Assembly: GCF_003170075.1 (NCBI RefSeq)
Contig: NZ_PMZU01000061.1
Coordinates: forward strand, 2,481-61,907
Source of the DNA: Methanoregula sp.
GTDB taxonomy: Archaea; Halobacteriota; Methanomicrobia; Methanomicrobiales; Methanospirillaceae
Length of the DNA: 59,427 nucleotides
Direction: 5' to 3'
The notes below the pieces were generated by a model. The model searched no databases and was not told where the DNA came from. It worked only from the letters and a program-made list of their open reading frames with translations. Shown in pieces: positions 37,670 to 46,412 of this stretch. Position numbers and translations under genes: made by a program. Each line of letters starts with the position of its first letter. Within the stretch, counting starts at the first letter, position 1.

Positions 37670-38496
37670 TTCTTTTCCTCCCCTGAAATCTCGCTTGTCT
37701 GTCTCTCCAGCTCGTTTGCCCGCTCTTTTATAACGGAAAGCGCCTGGACCATGATCTCTTTTGTCGGTAGCGACCCGTCTCCCTCGACCACAAAAATATA
37801 CCGGTCGGGCGCGGCGGTAATCTTGATCGCGGGCTCGTCCCCGATGCCGCTCGCAATGCAGGCCTTTTCACAGAGCTTGCACATGGAGCAGTCGGGAAGC
37901 TTGCCCTCGATAACCTCGACCTTTTTACCCTTTACAGCAAGGATGCTGCGGGGGCATTCGTCCACGCAGTTCCCGCACGCGTCGCAGGTGGTGCTGATCG
38001 TGATTTCCGGGTGGTTCTTGTACCCGCACACGAGAGTCGGCTGCCATTTTGCGTGCACTTTGCCCGTGTTGAGGACGGCACGCGCTTCGATAACCAGTTT
38101 CTGTCCCTTCGTGAGTTTCACGATGGGGATGTTGTCGTACACGGGCGCAGCCTTGGGATCCTGCGGGATGAGGTCGCTTGAGGTGACCAGTTTGGGGCCC
38201 TCAACGCTGAGCGTGTAGGTTGACGTGCAGGACGGGCAGCCTGCCCCTCCGCACGTACAGGTTTCATGAGTCGAATAACTGGAAAGATCGGTCCTGATGG
38301 GTATAAGCCCAAGGCGGTGCGCCAGCATTTCGTCGAAAAGTGCGCTCGTGTTGTCGTAGATGCGCACGTCTTCAATGGCAAGGGTCGGCACCTCGCCGAT
38401 CATTGCCCGCCGAAACGCGTTTGCAAAGCCGGGCTTCGCTCCTGAGAGCGTGAATCGTGCAAGGTTGTCGTCCAGACTCGCGAATTCGATCTCCAT
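37666..38496 (-). CDS. rpoD: RNA polymerase subunit D with two 4Fe-4S motifs
   Basis: Subunit D (Rpb3/alpha-like) forms the polymerase assembly platform with L. The 276-residue protein has AFRRAMIGEVPTLAIEDV, a zinc-like loop CTCGGAGCPSC (about 85-95), and an inserted ferredoxin-like domain with two C-x2-C-x2-C-x3-C sets (CDACGNCVDEC about 175 and CSMCKLCEKAC about 207). It therefore probably binds two 4Fe-4S clusters, known from methanogen subunit D. ATG at 38496 shares one base with the S11 stop. Confidence 0.97.
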   Translation of the reverse strand: MEIEFASLDDNLARFTLSGAKPGFANAFRRAMIGEVPTLAIEDVRIYDNTSALFDEMLAHRLGLIPIRTDLSSYSTHETCTCGGAGCPSCTSTYTLSVEGPKLVTSSDLIPQDPKAAPVYDNIPIVKLTKGQKLVIEARAVLNTGKVHAKWQPTLVCGYKNHPEITISTTCDACGNCVDECPRSILAVKGKKVEVIEGKLPDCSMCKLCEKACIASGIGDEPAIKITAAPDRYIFVVEGDGSLPTKEIMVQALSVIKERANELERQTSEISGEEKK

Positions 38497-38894
38497 CACA
38501 CTCTCCTTCCCCGTCTGCCACCCTTTGGACGGCATGAGTCGTGCGGGACAGGTGTGACGTCTTCGATCCGTCCGATACGCATGCCAGCCCGGGCGAGCGC
38601 ACGGATTGCTGCCTGTGCACCGGGTCCGGGGCTGCGCTGTTTGGCCTGGCCGGGTGCACGTACCTTCACATGGACACCGACGATACCCTTTTCGCGGGCG
38701 ATGGCGGCGACGTTTCCGGCCATCTGCATAGCCGCGTACGGGGAACTCTCGTTCCGGTCCTGCTTGACGACCATGCCGCCGCTGCTCTTGGTGATGGTCT
38801 CGGCACCGGAGAGATCAGTGACGGTGATGATCGTGTTGTTAAAGGAGGCAAAGATGTGTGCGATGCCCCACTTTTCCTTGTCGTTTGCCGCCAT
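38496..38894 (-). CDS. rpsK: Small ribosomal subunit protein S11 (uS11)
   Basis: This 132-residue S11 begins [20 protein letters not shown] and has the family core [14 protein letters not shown] and the C-terminal [21 protein letters not shown]. It lines the platform near the mRNA exit. It is the fourth gene after the tRNA-Ser in the ribosomal cluster. Confidence 0.98.
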   Translation of the reverse strand: MAANDKEKWGIAHIFASFNNTIITVTDLSGAETITKSSGGMVVKQDRNESSPYAAMQMAGNVAAIAREKGIVGVHVKVRAPGQAKQRSPGPGAQAAIRALARAGMRIGRIEDVTPVPHDSCRPKGGRRGRRV

Positions 38895-38895
38895 C

Positions 38896-39459
38896 TTAAT
38901 TCACTCCTGAGCCTGCACCGGCAGGCTTGGTAATCCGGGTGCGCTCTGCATGAGCGGCATCCACGAACGGAGAGTTGCCATAGTAGGCGATATCATGCTC
39001 CTCATTGCTGTGTACAAGATATCCCGGGATGGTGACACGCCGGCCGGCAATTGCGATATGACCGTGCGTGACGAGCTGGCGTGCCTGCTTCGGTGAGCGG
39101 GCGAGTCCCTTCCTGTAGACAATGGTCTGGAGCCGGCGTTCGAGATGTGCCTGAATCTTGAGCGCAAGCACGTTGTCGATGTCCGCATCGGGGCCGAGAA
39201 GGCCGATACGCTGCATGTGGCTGATGAGTTCGGTCTTTTTTGCGTCAAAAACCGCCTGATCGGCGCTGTTGGACATGAGAACGAGCAGTTCCCGGGCAGC
39301 CTTGCGGTACTTCCTTAAGTGGCTCTGGGCCTTCCAGACCTCGCGCTTGTTGCGCAGGCCATATTCGATAACAAGCCGGGTCTCTTCCTCGATCCGGGTC
39401 TTCTCCCACGGGCGCTTGGGCGTCTGGTAGGACTTGTGATTCTTCCCTGGGTATCCCAT
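38896..39459 (-). CDS. rpsD: Small ribosomal subunit protein S4 (uS4)
   Basis: This 187-residue archaeal S4 has the primary rRNA-binding opening [19 protein letters not shown] and an S4 RNA-binding domain (about 100-160: [40 protein letters not shown]). It nucleates small-subunit assembly. It lies one base from S11 and three bases from S13. Confidence 0.98.
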   Translation of the reverse strand: MGYPGKNHKSYQTPKRPWEKTRIEEETRLVIEYGLRNKREVWKAQSHLRKYRKAARELLVLMSNSADQAVFDAKKTELISHMQRIGLLGPDADIDNVLALKIQAHLERRLQTIVYRKGLARSPKQARQLVTHGHIAIAGRRVTIPGYLVHSNEEHDIAYYGNSPFVDAAHAERTRITKPAGAGSGVN

Positions 39460-39462
39460 GGC

Positions 39463-39924
39463 TTACTGGCTCCCTTCCTTGGTCTTCTTGACGCCGACCG
39501 TCATGCCGGTCCTGCCGGTTGACTTGGTGCGCTGCCCACGGACTTTCTGGCCGGTTTCGTGCCGTATGCCCTTGTAGCAGCGGATCTTCCGCATCGTGTT
39601 GACGTCTTCGTCGCGGGCGAGCGCGACGTCCCCGCCAACAAGGTGCTTAGTCTCGCCGGTGTAGAGGTCTTTTGGCCGGTTTGCCATCCACATCGGGATG
39701 TTCCCGGAGTATTTCTCAACTGCGGCGCGAATCCGGTTGACGGACACCTCGTCCATGAGGCCGAGTTTTGCGTACTCGTCAACTTCGGCCATACGAGATA
39801 TAACCATGGCGGTATGCTTACCGACACCAGTGATGCCGGTCAGTGCTACCCGCACTGACTTCGTGCCGTCCAGATCGGTTGTGCCAATCCGTACAAAGTA
39901 TTTTATTTCTTGTTCCTGTGCCAT
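39463..39924 (-). CDS. rpsM: Small ribosomal subunit protein S13 (uS13)
   Basis: This 153-residue S13 begins [20 protein letters not shown], with [19 protein letters not shown] and the C-terminal [20 protein letters not shown]. It contacts tRNA and the large subunit. The ATG at 39924 is fixed by the family N-terminus; an upstream frame through the tRNA is spurious. It follows the tRNA-Ser. Confidence 0.98.
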   Translation of the reverse strand: MAQEQEIKYFVRIGTTDLDGTKSVRVALTGITGVGKHTAMVISRMAEVDEYAKLGLMDEVSVNRIRAAVEKYSGNIPMWMANRPKDLYTGETKHLVGGDVALARDEDVNTMRKIRCYKGIRHETGQKVRGQRTKSTGRTGMTVGVKKTKEGSQ

Positions 39925-39959
39925 CCAATCCCCTCGATTTTGAGATTGTCTCTTTGAAG

Positions 39960-40044
39960 CGCTGAGGGAGGGATTTGAACCCTCGAGTCCCAAGGGGACA
40001 CAGGTTTAGCAAACCTGCGCCATACCAAGCTTGGCTACCTCAAC
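39960..40044 (-). tRNA. tRNA-Ser (anticodon GCT)
   Basis: The 85-nt sequence folds as a class II tRNA. Acceptor GTTGAGG pairs with CCTCAGC (one G-T pair) with discriminator G as expected for serine. The anticodon stem-loop CAGGTTTGCTAAACCTG reads GCT. A long variable arm follows, and the T-arm is GGTTCAAATCC. It heads the ribosomal superoperon. No CCA is encoded. Confidence 0.96.
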
Positions 40045-40723
40045 AGAGGAATCTCGCATCTTCTCAGACACTCGCAACGGATATTCCGCTGCTCCATGAA
40101 TGGTGCTTTATACTATGGTAGGGTTGGGGTAATAAGTGTTTGGGGGGATGAAACCCCCATGACCTGATCGCGATGGGGTGTGTGAGACCTGGGTTGTATA
40201 TTATATATGTGCGAACCCGGGAGCTTGTCACTCTCAGTATAGGTTCTGTACTATATCATGTTAGAGTGCGGGGGGCAAGGGTTACGACCTGATTGCAGTA
40301 ACCCACAGGGTACCCGGATCCCCACCTTCCCTTTTTCGGCACCGGTTCATGGAACATGTGTCGCAATTTCATGATTGCATTTCGGCGTAAGGGGGGGGTC
40401 GGACAGGTACATCCACTCTATAAAAAACAGGGGATTCGTAGCAGGTTCCGTCGTAATTTTTCATTGCAGCCACGCTTCCATACCCCGTATCCGCACGAAA
40501 AAAGGAGCCCGACCCCCTCCGACCCTCCATGTGTCTGGCCCGGTTCCGGATGCGGAATTTGACATTTTTCTAACAGTAAAATACCATTACCGGGAGGGGA
40601 AGTACCCCTCATAGAGGTTGGGGGGGTCACATGGGTACAACATGTGACCCCCCGCATCCACCCTGTTCCCGGCCAGCACACAATCCTTATTACCGCATCA
40701 CCTTCTGTATTAGATGATCATCC
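40045..40723. promoter_or_regulatory. Long upstream region of the ribosomal superoperon
   Basis: About 680 bp contain no credible gene. Visible elements: a minus-strand TATA box in GCTTTATACTATG (40106-40118) suited to the tRNA-Ser operon; a GGGGG/CCCCC hairpin at about 40143-40158; two copies of GACCTGATYGC (40161-40171 and 40286-40296, 125 bp apart), the second in the loop of a 7-bp hairpin (GGGTTAC 40279-40285, GTAACCC 40298-40304); an inverted repeat CCTGGGTT/AACCCGGG around a TATATTATATAT core (about 40188-40222). The hairpin at 40621-40653 lies at the far end. Confidence 0.5.
40621..40653. repeat. Perfect 13-bp hairpin with GGTACAA loop
   Basis: GGGGGGTCACATG pairs perfectly with CATGTGACCCCCC around the 7-nt loop GGTACAA. 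The left arm plus loop share GGGTCACATGGGTACAA with the repeat at 1505-1521 (GGGTCGCATGGGTACAA). It lies about 70 bp upstream of the hydrolase gene at 40724. It could be a terminator, a regulatory RNA hairpin, or a copy of a small mobile repeat. Confidence 0.6.
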
Positions 40724-41290
40724 ATGGAACATCCCGCACTGCTGATCATCGATATGCAGAACGATTTTGTCCGTGAAGGGGCCCGGCTCAGCGTGGCCCA
40801 GGCACGGGCTGTCATCCCGAAAATCCAGGACGTTCTCGGGTACTTCCGGGAAAAGAACCTCCCGGTTTTCCATATCCTGCGGATCCACCGCAGGGACGGG
40901 GCTGACGTCGAGATCACCCGCAGGGTTCTCTTTTTTCAGCACCCGTTTGCCGTTGAGGGCACACCGGGCGCACAAGAGATCGAAAAACTTGCACCGCTTC
41001 CGGGGGAGTACGTGATCGAAAAGACCCGGATGAGTGCGTTTATCGGCACCGAACTCGATCTCATGCTCCGGAGCTTGGGCATCACGGAGCTTGTCGTCAC
41101 CGGGGTCCAGACCCCCAACTGCATCCGCACCACGGTCTTTGACGCCATCGCGTACAACTACCCGGTGATCCTTGTGGACGATGCGACCGGCGCACAATCG
41201 GATGAGATTCACCGGGCAAACGTCCGCGACATGGCAAACATCGGGGTCCAGATCATGACTGCACAGGCATTCATCACGCTGCAGCAATAA
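40724..41290 (+). CDS. Isochorismatase-family cysteine hydrolase
   Basis: This 188-residue hydrolase has the family triad: Asp in LLIIDMQNDFV (about residue 9), Lys in YVIEKTRMSAFIG, and Cys in VVTGVQTPNCIRTTVFDA (about residue 130). Members act on isochorismate, nicotinamide or related amides; the true substrate is not evident. It is followed 50 bp later by a permease of the TSUP family, possibly cotranscribed. Confidence 0.9.
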   Translation: MEHPALLIIDMQNDFVREGARLSVAQARAVIPKIQDVLGYFREKNLPVFHILRIHRRDGADVEITRRVLFFQHPFAVEGTPGAQEIEKLAPLPGEYVIEKTRMSAFIGTELDLMLRSLGITELVVTGVQTPNCIRTTVFDAIAYNYPVILVDDATGAQSDEIHRANVRDMANIGVQIMTAQAFITLQQ

Positions 41291-41340
41291 CACATATCTG
41301 CCGGGGTACACCGCAGGAAATCACACAGGACTCTAAAAGC

Positions 41341-42114
41341 ATGCTGCCCGGATCGGAACTTGCACTTGCAGGACTTGCCGCTGCTGCCGCAGGGATGGTA
41401 AACGCCCTTGCCGGTGGGGGAACCCTTATCTCGTTTCCTGCCCTCGTGGCGCTCGGGGTGCCCGAGGTCGCTGCAAATATTACCAATACCGTGGCGCTCT
41501 GCCCGGGCTATCTCGGCGGTGCGCTCGCCCAGAAAAAAGATCTTGCGGGACAGAAAAAACGCCTGCTGCTGCTTGTCCCGGCCGGTATCATCGGCGGTAT
41601 TGTCGGGGGCATCCTGCTGCTGTGCATCAGCGAACAGGTCTTCCACCTTCTCGTCCCCGTATTAATCCTGCTTGCCGCCGTCCTGCTGGCAGTCCAGGAC
41701 CGGATCCGGGACTGGATCCGCCGGCACACCGGACCTGACGGGGCCGATGACAGGAGGAGCAGGATCGCGGCCCTTCCGGTCGGCCTGTCTGCCGTCTACG
41801 GGGGGTATTTCGGGCCGGGGCTTTCCGTGATCGTCCTTGCCGTGCTCGGGCTCTTCTTTGACGACTCCTTAACCCGGCTCAATGCGCTCAAGCAGTGCAT
41901 ATCGCTTGGCGCCAATGTCGCGGCAGCGGTATTCTTCCTCTTCTCAGGACTCGTCCTGTGGCCCTTCGCGCTGGTGATGGCGGCGAGCGCATTAATTGGG
42001 GGAGCGATCGGTGGGCGCATTGTCAGCAGGATCGATCCGGGCCGACTCCGGTGGACCATTGTCGCCATCGGAATTACGATCGGGCTGTACTTCCTGATCC
42101 GGTTGTTCATCTGA
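41341..42114 (+). CDS. TSUP/TauE-SafE family permease
   Basis: This is a 257-residue membrane protein with about eight helices. It has AGMVNALAGGGTLISFPALVALG in the first repeat, IAALPVGLSAVYGGYFGPGLSV in the second, and a final hydrophobic helix. The GGGTLISFPAL and GGYFGPG motifs mark the TSUP (DUF81) family, which exports or imports sulphur-containing or organic anions. Substrate unknown. Short cytosolic loops are rich in Lys/Arg. Confidence 0.9.
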   Translation: MLPGSELALAGLAAAAAGMVNALAGGGTLISFPALVALGVPEVAANITNTVALCPGYLGGALAQKKDLAGQKKRLLLLVPAGIIGGIVGGILLLCISEQVFHLLVPVLILLAAVLLAVQDRIRDWIRRHTGPDGADDRRSRIAALPVGLSAVYGGYFGPGLSVIVLAVLGLFFDDSLTRLNALKQCISLGANVAAAVFFLFSGLVLWPFALVMAASALIGGAIGGRIVSRIDPGRLRWTIVAIGITIGLYFLIRLFI

Positions 42115-42203
42115 TCCCCACGCAGGGAAGAGGGCACCGGGGGATACAAAGGACCCGTTCTTCTCTCTCGTACGCCAAAAAGGGATTTTTCCGGGCTGGC
42201 CGT

Positions 42204-42980
42204 TTAAAGGGCGTGGACAAGCGACCGGCGGGTCACAAGGCCGGCCAGTTTTCCCTTGTCGGTGATCGGCACCGTGCTGATATTCTTTGCAACCATCAGG
42301 TCGACCACTTCCTGGTAATCCGTGCCGAGCTCAAGCGAGATCAGCGGAGCGCTCATGATATCCCTGACGAGCAGGTTGCGGATCCGGTGATCCTGGTGCT
42401 GGTCTTTTACTGTCTCCCGGAACTTCCGCATCGCAACCGCCACGTCAGTCTCGGTCACGATGCCGGTGATCTTGTCGTTGGTGGTCACGACAAACCGGGA
42501 GATCGCATCGTCCAGCATCCGGCGCCGGAGGTGGACGACACGCTCATCCGCTTCGATGGTGACCGCCCGTTCCATCGCTCCGTTGATGCTGCCCTCGTGC
42601 GGGTACTTCTTTAACAGGTCAATCGCCGTCACCTGCCCGATGAGATTGTGGTCGCTGTCGTACACGACCACCAGTTTATACCGCTGGAGCAGGGGGACGA
42701 GCACGTTCGTGCTCTCGTCGGGATAGACACTCGTGAAATCCTCCTCGACGACGCTTGCCACGTGGATGGCGGTCGGTGCAAGGGCGGTATTCTGCTTGCT
42801 GCCCAGTTTCTCCGCGATGGCCTGCCGGGATACCGTGCCGACAACCGACGCATTGTTGAGCGCGATGAGGGGATCGATTCCCTCATCAAGCATCTTATCG
42901 AGCGCCTCGGTAATCTTTGCCGATTTGGATATAGTCGTTGGTTTTGCCATGATATCTTTAACAAACAGTTCTTTTGTCAT
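42204..42980 (-). CDS. CBS-domain protein 1 (four CBS motifs)
   Basis: This 258-residue soluble protein consists of two CBS pairs and little else. It begins FVKDIMAKPTTISKSAKITEAL, and internal units end in TAIDLLKKYP, ETDVAVAMRK and the C-terminal TRRSLVHAL. CBS pairs bind adenosyl nucleotides such as AMP, ATP or S-adenosylmethionine. The stop-codon end of its upstream neighbour overlaps its start (ATGA), so it is the last gene of a CBS operon. Ligand and partner are unknown. Confidence 0.92.
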   Translation of the reverse strand: MTKELFVKDIMAKPTTISKSAKITEALDKMLDEGIDPLIALNNASVVGTVSRQAIAEKLGSKQNTALAPTAIHVASVVEEDFTSVYPDESTNVLVPLLQRYKLVVVYDSDHNLIGQVTAIDLLKKYPHEGSINGAMERAVTIEADERVVHLRRRMLDDAISRFVVTTNDKITGIVTETDVAVAMRKFRETVKDQHQDHRIRNLLVRDIMSAPLISLELGTDYQEVVDLMVAKNISTVPITDKGKLAGLVTRRSLVHAL

Positions 42981-43831
42981 TTCGCCACTTCCTTTAGGAT
43001 ATCATCACGTCTTATTATCCCCACGATGGTGTCGTTTTCGACGACAACCAGGTTGTTGACCTGTTCTTTTTGCATGAGTCCGACTGCATACGGGAGCGAT
43101 CTTTCCGGGGCAACAGTGATCACCGGGCTGGTCATCACGTCACCTGCGGTCACCGGGACATTCTCCGGAGAATCCGATCCGCTCCCGATACTGGTATTTT
43201 CATGTCTTCTGAGAGGTACGTCTTCCTGTATCACCCCGGATCGTTTCCGGTCTTCATCATGGAACGCCAGGTTGGTCTCCGTGATGATACCGGCCATAGA
43301 TCCATCGTTATTGATCACCACCAGTTTCTCGTCCCGCTCCTTCATGAGTGTGATCACGTGGGCGAGCGAGTGCCAGCGGTTGACTGTCACTGCATCCTCC
43401 ATCACGTCATGGACCGTGCCTTTGAGGCTCGCGGCCAGGGCGGACTTCATCAGATCGGTTCTCGTGACGATACCGGCAACTGTGCCGTGATCCACCACTG
43501 GCACGCAGCCGATGTTTTTTGCGAGGAAGATCCCGGCGATAGTCCGAAGCAGGGTTTCAGGCGCGACGACCACCGGGCCGGGTGTCGCATATTCGGATAC
43601 CGGGATCTGATCGGGCGGGCGCCTCCGCCACGCCGCTCCCTGCTGCTGCAGGTGGTACCCGATATCTTTTTTCGTGAGTATCCCGGTGAGTTTTTTCGCA
43701 TCTATGACAAGAACCCTCGAAATCCCGTGCCGCACCATCAGGTTCCGGGCATGGGCCACGGTGTCCCCGGGGGTAACGGCAAAGACCGGCGTACTCATCA
43801 CGTCGCGTGCGGTAAGGAAACTGGCTGACAT
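42977..43831 (-). CDS. CBS-domain protein 2 (four CBS motifs)
   Basis: This 284-residue protein has four CBS units (ARDVMSTPVFAVTPGDTVAHA, NIGCVPVVDHGTVAGIVTRTDL, AGIITETNLAFHD, and GDVMTSPVITVAPERSLPYA near the end). A hydrophilic linker (about 190-225) divides the two pairs. AGGAG precedes its ATG, and only five bases separate it from the upstream gene. Its end overlaps the next CBS gene by four bases. Confidence 0.92.
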   Translation of the reverse strand: MSASFLTARDVMSTPVFAVTPGDTVAHARNLMVRHGISRVLVIDAKKLTGILTKKDIGYHLQQQGAAWRRRPPDQIPVSEYATPGPVVVAPETLLRTIAGIFLAKNIGCVPVVDHGTVAGIVTRTDLMKSALAASLKGTVHDVMEDAVTVNRWHSLAHVITLMKERDEKLVVINNDGSMAGIITETNLAFHDEDRKRSGVIQEDVPLRRHENTSIGSGSDSPENVPVTAGDVMTSPVITVAPERSLPYAVGLMQKEQVNNLVVVENDTIVGIIRRDDILKEVAK

Positions 43832-43836
43832 AACAG

Positions 43837-44781
43837 TTACTCCTCTGAAAACGCACGCACGAGGTCGAATTCTGTTACAAGACCGACAAGGTGAGAGTTC
43901 TCGATGACCGGCAGTGCCCCGATATTTTTCTTCAGCATCTCCCGTGCAGCCTCGTTAACCGGTGTCCCGGGGGTGGTGGTGAACAGGCCACCGGCCATGA
44001 GTGTCCGCACCGGGAGGGCCATGACCTCTGCGATGTTTCCGGTGGTGAGGCGGGCAAATACCTCCCTGCTTCCCAGGTACCGCATGATGTCAGTCGCGGT
44101 GATGATGCCAAAGAGCACGTCGTTACTTACGACGGGCAACCGGCGGAACCGGAACTTTGTCATGTCCCGTGTCGCGACCGCGATTGGACTGTCGGGAGCA
44201 GTCACCTGCAGGGAGGAACTCATTACGTTCTCGACAAAGAGCGGGCTGTGCTCTGCTGCAAGCATCCTGAGCACGTCCCGCTCGGTCACGATACCGGCGA
44301 GCACACCATTATCGTCCACAATCGGGAGCCCCCCGATCTTTTTACCCACGATAATTTTCAGTGCATCAATGATATGGGCATCGCAAGGGAGTGTCTCGGG
44401 TTTCGCGGTCATGATCGTGCGAACGCTTTCGTTGACCGCTGCGGAAAGGTTCCCCTGGTGCCGGATCCTGACCAGCTGGTACTTGTCACCCCCGCCCATG
44501 AAGTTGATCACATCGCCTGAGGTAACGATTCCCTGAAGTTTCTTTGTACCGGCATCGGTAACCGGCAGCCGGCGGAACCCACATTCCGTCATCGTGGCCA
44601 CCGCACTGATGATGCTCTGGGTGGGCGGCACGGAAATGACGTCCCGTGTCGCGAATGCCAGAACCTCCCCCTCTTTCTGTACGATATGGGATTTGAACTC
44701 GACCGGGCCCCGATCGAATTTCCCCTGCATTTTTAAGAGCCGGTCACCCTGCTTGGTGGCCCGCCCGTTCTGGTGCGTCAA
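43837..44781 (-). CDS. CBS-domain protein 3 (four CBS motifs, TTG start)
   Basis: This 314-residue protein has an N-terminal basic extension (about 1-40) and four CBS units: FATRDVISVPPTQSIISAV, IGGLPIVDDNGVLAGIVTERDV, FRRLPVVSNDVLFGIITATDI and IGALPVIENSHLVGLVTEFDL. The start is TTG at 44781, backed by GGAGG four bases upstream; an in-frame ATG at 44730 lacks this. A TATA-like CTGTATAATCC (about 44845) lies upstream, so this gene probably begins the second CBS transcript. Confidence 0.9.
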   Translation of the reverse strand: MTHQNGRATKQGDRLLKMQGKFDRGPVEFKSHIVQKEGEVLAFATRDVISVPPTQSIISAVATMTECGFRRLPVTDAGTKKLQGIVTSGDVINFMGGGDKYQLVRIRHQGNLSAAVNESVRTIMTAKPETLPCDAHIIDALKIIVGKKIGGLPIVDDNGVLAGIVTERDVLRMLAAEHSPLFVENVMSSSLQVTAPDSPIAVATRDMTKFRFRRLPVVSNDVLFGIITATDIMRYLGSREVFARLTTGNIAEVMALPVRTLMAGGLFTTTPGTPVNEAAREMLKKNIGALPVIENSHLVGLVTEFDLVRAFSEE

Positions 44782-45028
44782 CGTTCCTCCGTTTTTTTTC
44801 GTCGTCTGCGCCGACCCAGTGCCGCACCCGTCATCCGTACGGATTATACAGGTGCTGCATCATGGCCGGCTTTTTTTACCCTGTTCGTTTCCGGCCCGTT
44901 TGATTCTGGGATTGGTTGTCCAAATGGTTTCTTGTGCATCGTGCCTTTTCGTGATTTTTGTATCGTGCCTTCGTCACGTGCCGATCCCGGTTGCATCGTT
45001 ATCTCCTTATCCGGGAATATCGCATGTA
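44782..45028 (-). promoter_or_regulatory. Promoter gap inside the CBS cluster
   Basis: This 247-bp gap is the only sizeable break between the five CBS genes. It carries a TATA-like element near 44845 and, further upstream, a short direct repeat (ATCGTGCCTT at about 44938 and 44960). The region probably separates two transcripts. No gene is seen. Confidence 0.4.
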
Positions 45029-45778
45029 TTACGCGAGCCCGACAAGGACATCGTGCCTGTCGAGGATTCCAACAAGGGTCAGACCGTCAAGGACAGGAAG
45101 CCGGCTTACATCGTTGTCAACCATGAGCCGGGCCGCATCGGACAGCGGCGCCCCCCCCGAGATCGTAACGACCTCCTGTGCCATCACATCCTCAACCGTC
45201 ATGGTACTGCTCTGGGCAATCGCCGACCGCACCCCGCCCGACCGGATCAGGTCGCGGCGGGAGATCAGGCCGACAAGCCGCTTCTTTTTGATGACCGGGA
45301 ATGCCGTAAACCCACTTTCCACGATCTTCATGTAAACCTGCTGGAGCGTGTCCGCCGGCTTTACGGTCGTGATCTGCTTTGACATGTGGGTGCTGACCCG
45401 GCCCGAAAGTTCGTTCCGCGAGATGATGACCGGGAACAGGTCGGAGAGAAGCACCCCGCCAAGGATATGGCGGCCGGGATCGATGATCGCGGCGCTGTCG
45501 GTCCGGAACTCCCGCATGGCCTTTGCCACGCTCTCAATGGAGGCTTCCGGGCCGGCGCATGCCGCATCCTTCACGAACCCTTCGACGGTCACGTTCGATT
45601 TCGTGGCGGTCACCCGCAGGGCATCCGTGATATCGACATATCCCAGCAGATCCTTTCTGGTGCCGGTAACGTAGACTTCGCGGAACCGGTCATCTCGTAA
45701 GATCTGCCGTGCTTTTGTTATCCCGTCATGACAGTTGAGCACAGGAATCTCGAGCATGAAATCCCGTGCTGTTTTCAT
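45029..45778 (-). CDS. CBS-domain protein 4 (four CBS motifs)
   Basis: This 249-residue protein has four CBS units, including KDLLGYVDITDALRV, DSAAIIDPGRHILGGVLLSDLF, FTAFPVIKKKRLVGLISRRDL and VSRLPVLDGLTLVGILDRHDV. It resembles CBS protein 1 in layout but is not a recent duplicate, as few identical stretches remain. It is coupled to CBS protein 5 by an ATGA overlap. Confidence 0.92.
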   Translation of the reverse strand: MKTARDFMLEIPVLNCHDGITKARQILRDDRFREVYVTGTRKDLLGYVDITDALRVTATKSNVTVEGFVKDAACAGPEASIESVAKAMREFRTDSAAIIDPGRHILGGVLLSDLFPVIISRNELSGRVSTHMSKQITTVKPADTLQQVYMKIVESGFTAFPVIKKKRLVGLISRRDLIRSGGVRSAIAQSSTMTVEDVMAQEVVTISGGAPLSDAARLMVDNDVSRLPVLDGLTLVGILDRHDVLVGLA

Positions 45779-46341
45779 GTAAGGGTGTCCTCCTCACGGC
45801 AGCGGGGGCAGAGCAGGAGGCTGTCCACACGCTTAAGATCATCAGACATCTGACTGCATCGACTGCACACGCCCACCTCGATATGCTCCTCCCGGTTGAT
45901 CTCGATGAGATCGGTGAGGATCTCGTTTTGTTCGTTTGATACGGTCAGGAGATCCCGGACGGTCACAATACCAATGACCTTGCCGCTCTTGTCGACCACG
46001 GGAAGTCTCCGGACCTTATGCTTGACCATCATCTGGGCTGCGTCGATTACCGTCTTGTCCGCACTCACCGTAATGAGTGGCGTACTCATGATTGTACTTA
46101 CCTGAACTGTACTTGGCTTGAGATCTTTTGCCACCACCTTGCAGTTGATATCCTCCTCGGTAACAATGCCGATGGGCTTGTTCCTCTGGAGGATGATGAC
46201 GCTCCCGACTTCTTCACAGCACATGGCTTTTGCTGCCTTTGCGACATTTGCCTCCATGCTGATCATGGTCGGGTTGCGTTTCATCACTTCGCTCAACGGG
46301 ACACGGGTCTCAAACCGGATCGTGTTAGTTGTCTTTTTCAT
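45775..46341 (-). CDS. CBS-domain protein 5 with C-terminal zinc ribbon
   Basis: This 188-residue protein has one CBS pair (VPLSEVMKRNPTMISMEANV, KPIGIVTEEDINCK, STIMSTPLITVSADKTVIDA, GKVIGIVTVRDLL) followed by a two-knuckle zinc ribbon (CSRC about 158, CPRC about 179). The ribbon may bind nucleic acid or protein and turn the CBS pair into a regulator. A perfect AGGAGGTGA site precedes the ATG, and a palindromic TATA (TTGTATAAATACAA at 46399-46412) lies upstream. It is the first gene of the CBS cluster. Confidence 0.92.
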   Translation of the reverse strand: MKKTTNTIRFETRVPLSEVMKRNPTMISMEANVAKAAKAMCCEEVGSVIILQRNKPIGIVTEEDINCKVVAKDLKPSTVQVSTIMSTPLITVSADKTVIDAAQMMVKHKVRRLPVVDKSGKVIGIVTVRDLLTVSNEQNEILTDLIEINREEHIEVGVCSRCSQMSDDLKRVDSLLLCPRCREEDTLT

Positions 46342-46398
46342 GAGTCACCTCCTAAAAAGTGCCTGGCTGATGATTACAATTAGCATCCTTTCCACCCT

Positions 46399-46412
46399 TT
46401 GTATAAATACAA
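46399..46412 (-). promoter_or_regulatory. Palindromic TATA box of the CBS cluster
   Basis: TTGTATAAATACAA is nearly self-complementary (TTGTAT and ATACAA arms around AA). On the minus strand it reads TTGTATTTATACAA. It lies about 60 nt before the gene for CBS protein 5. It may serve as a TATA box, an operator, or both. Confidence 0.5.

Noticed and set aside
40356-40614. Two overlapping short plus-strand frames before the hydrolase gene
   Set aside because: Low-complexity basic translations, two overlapping frames equally open, no start signal.
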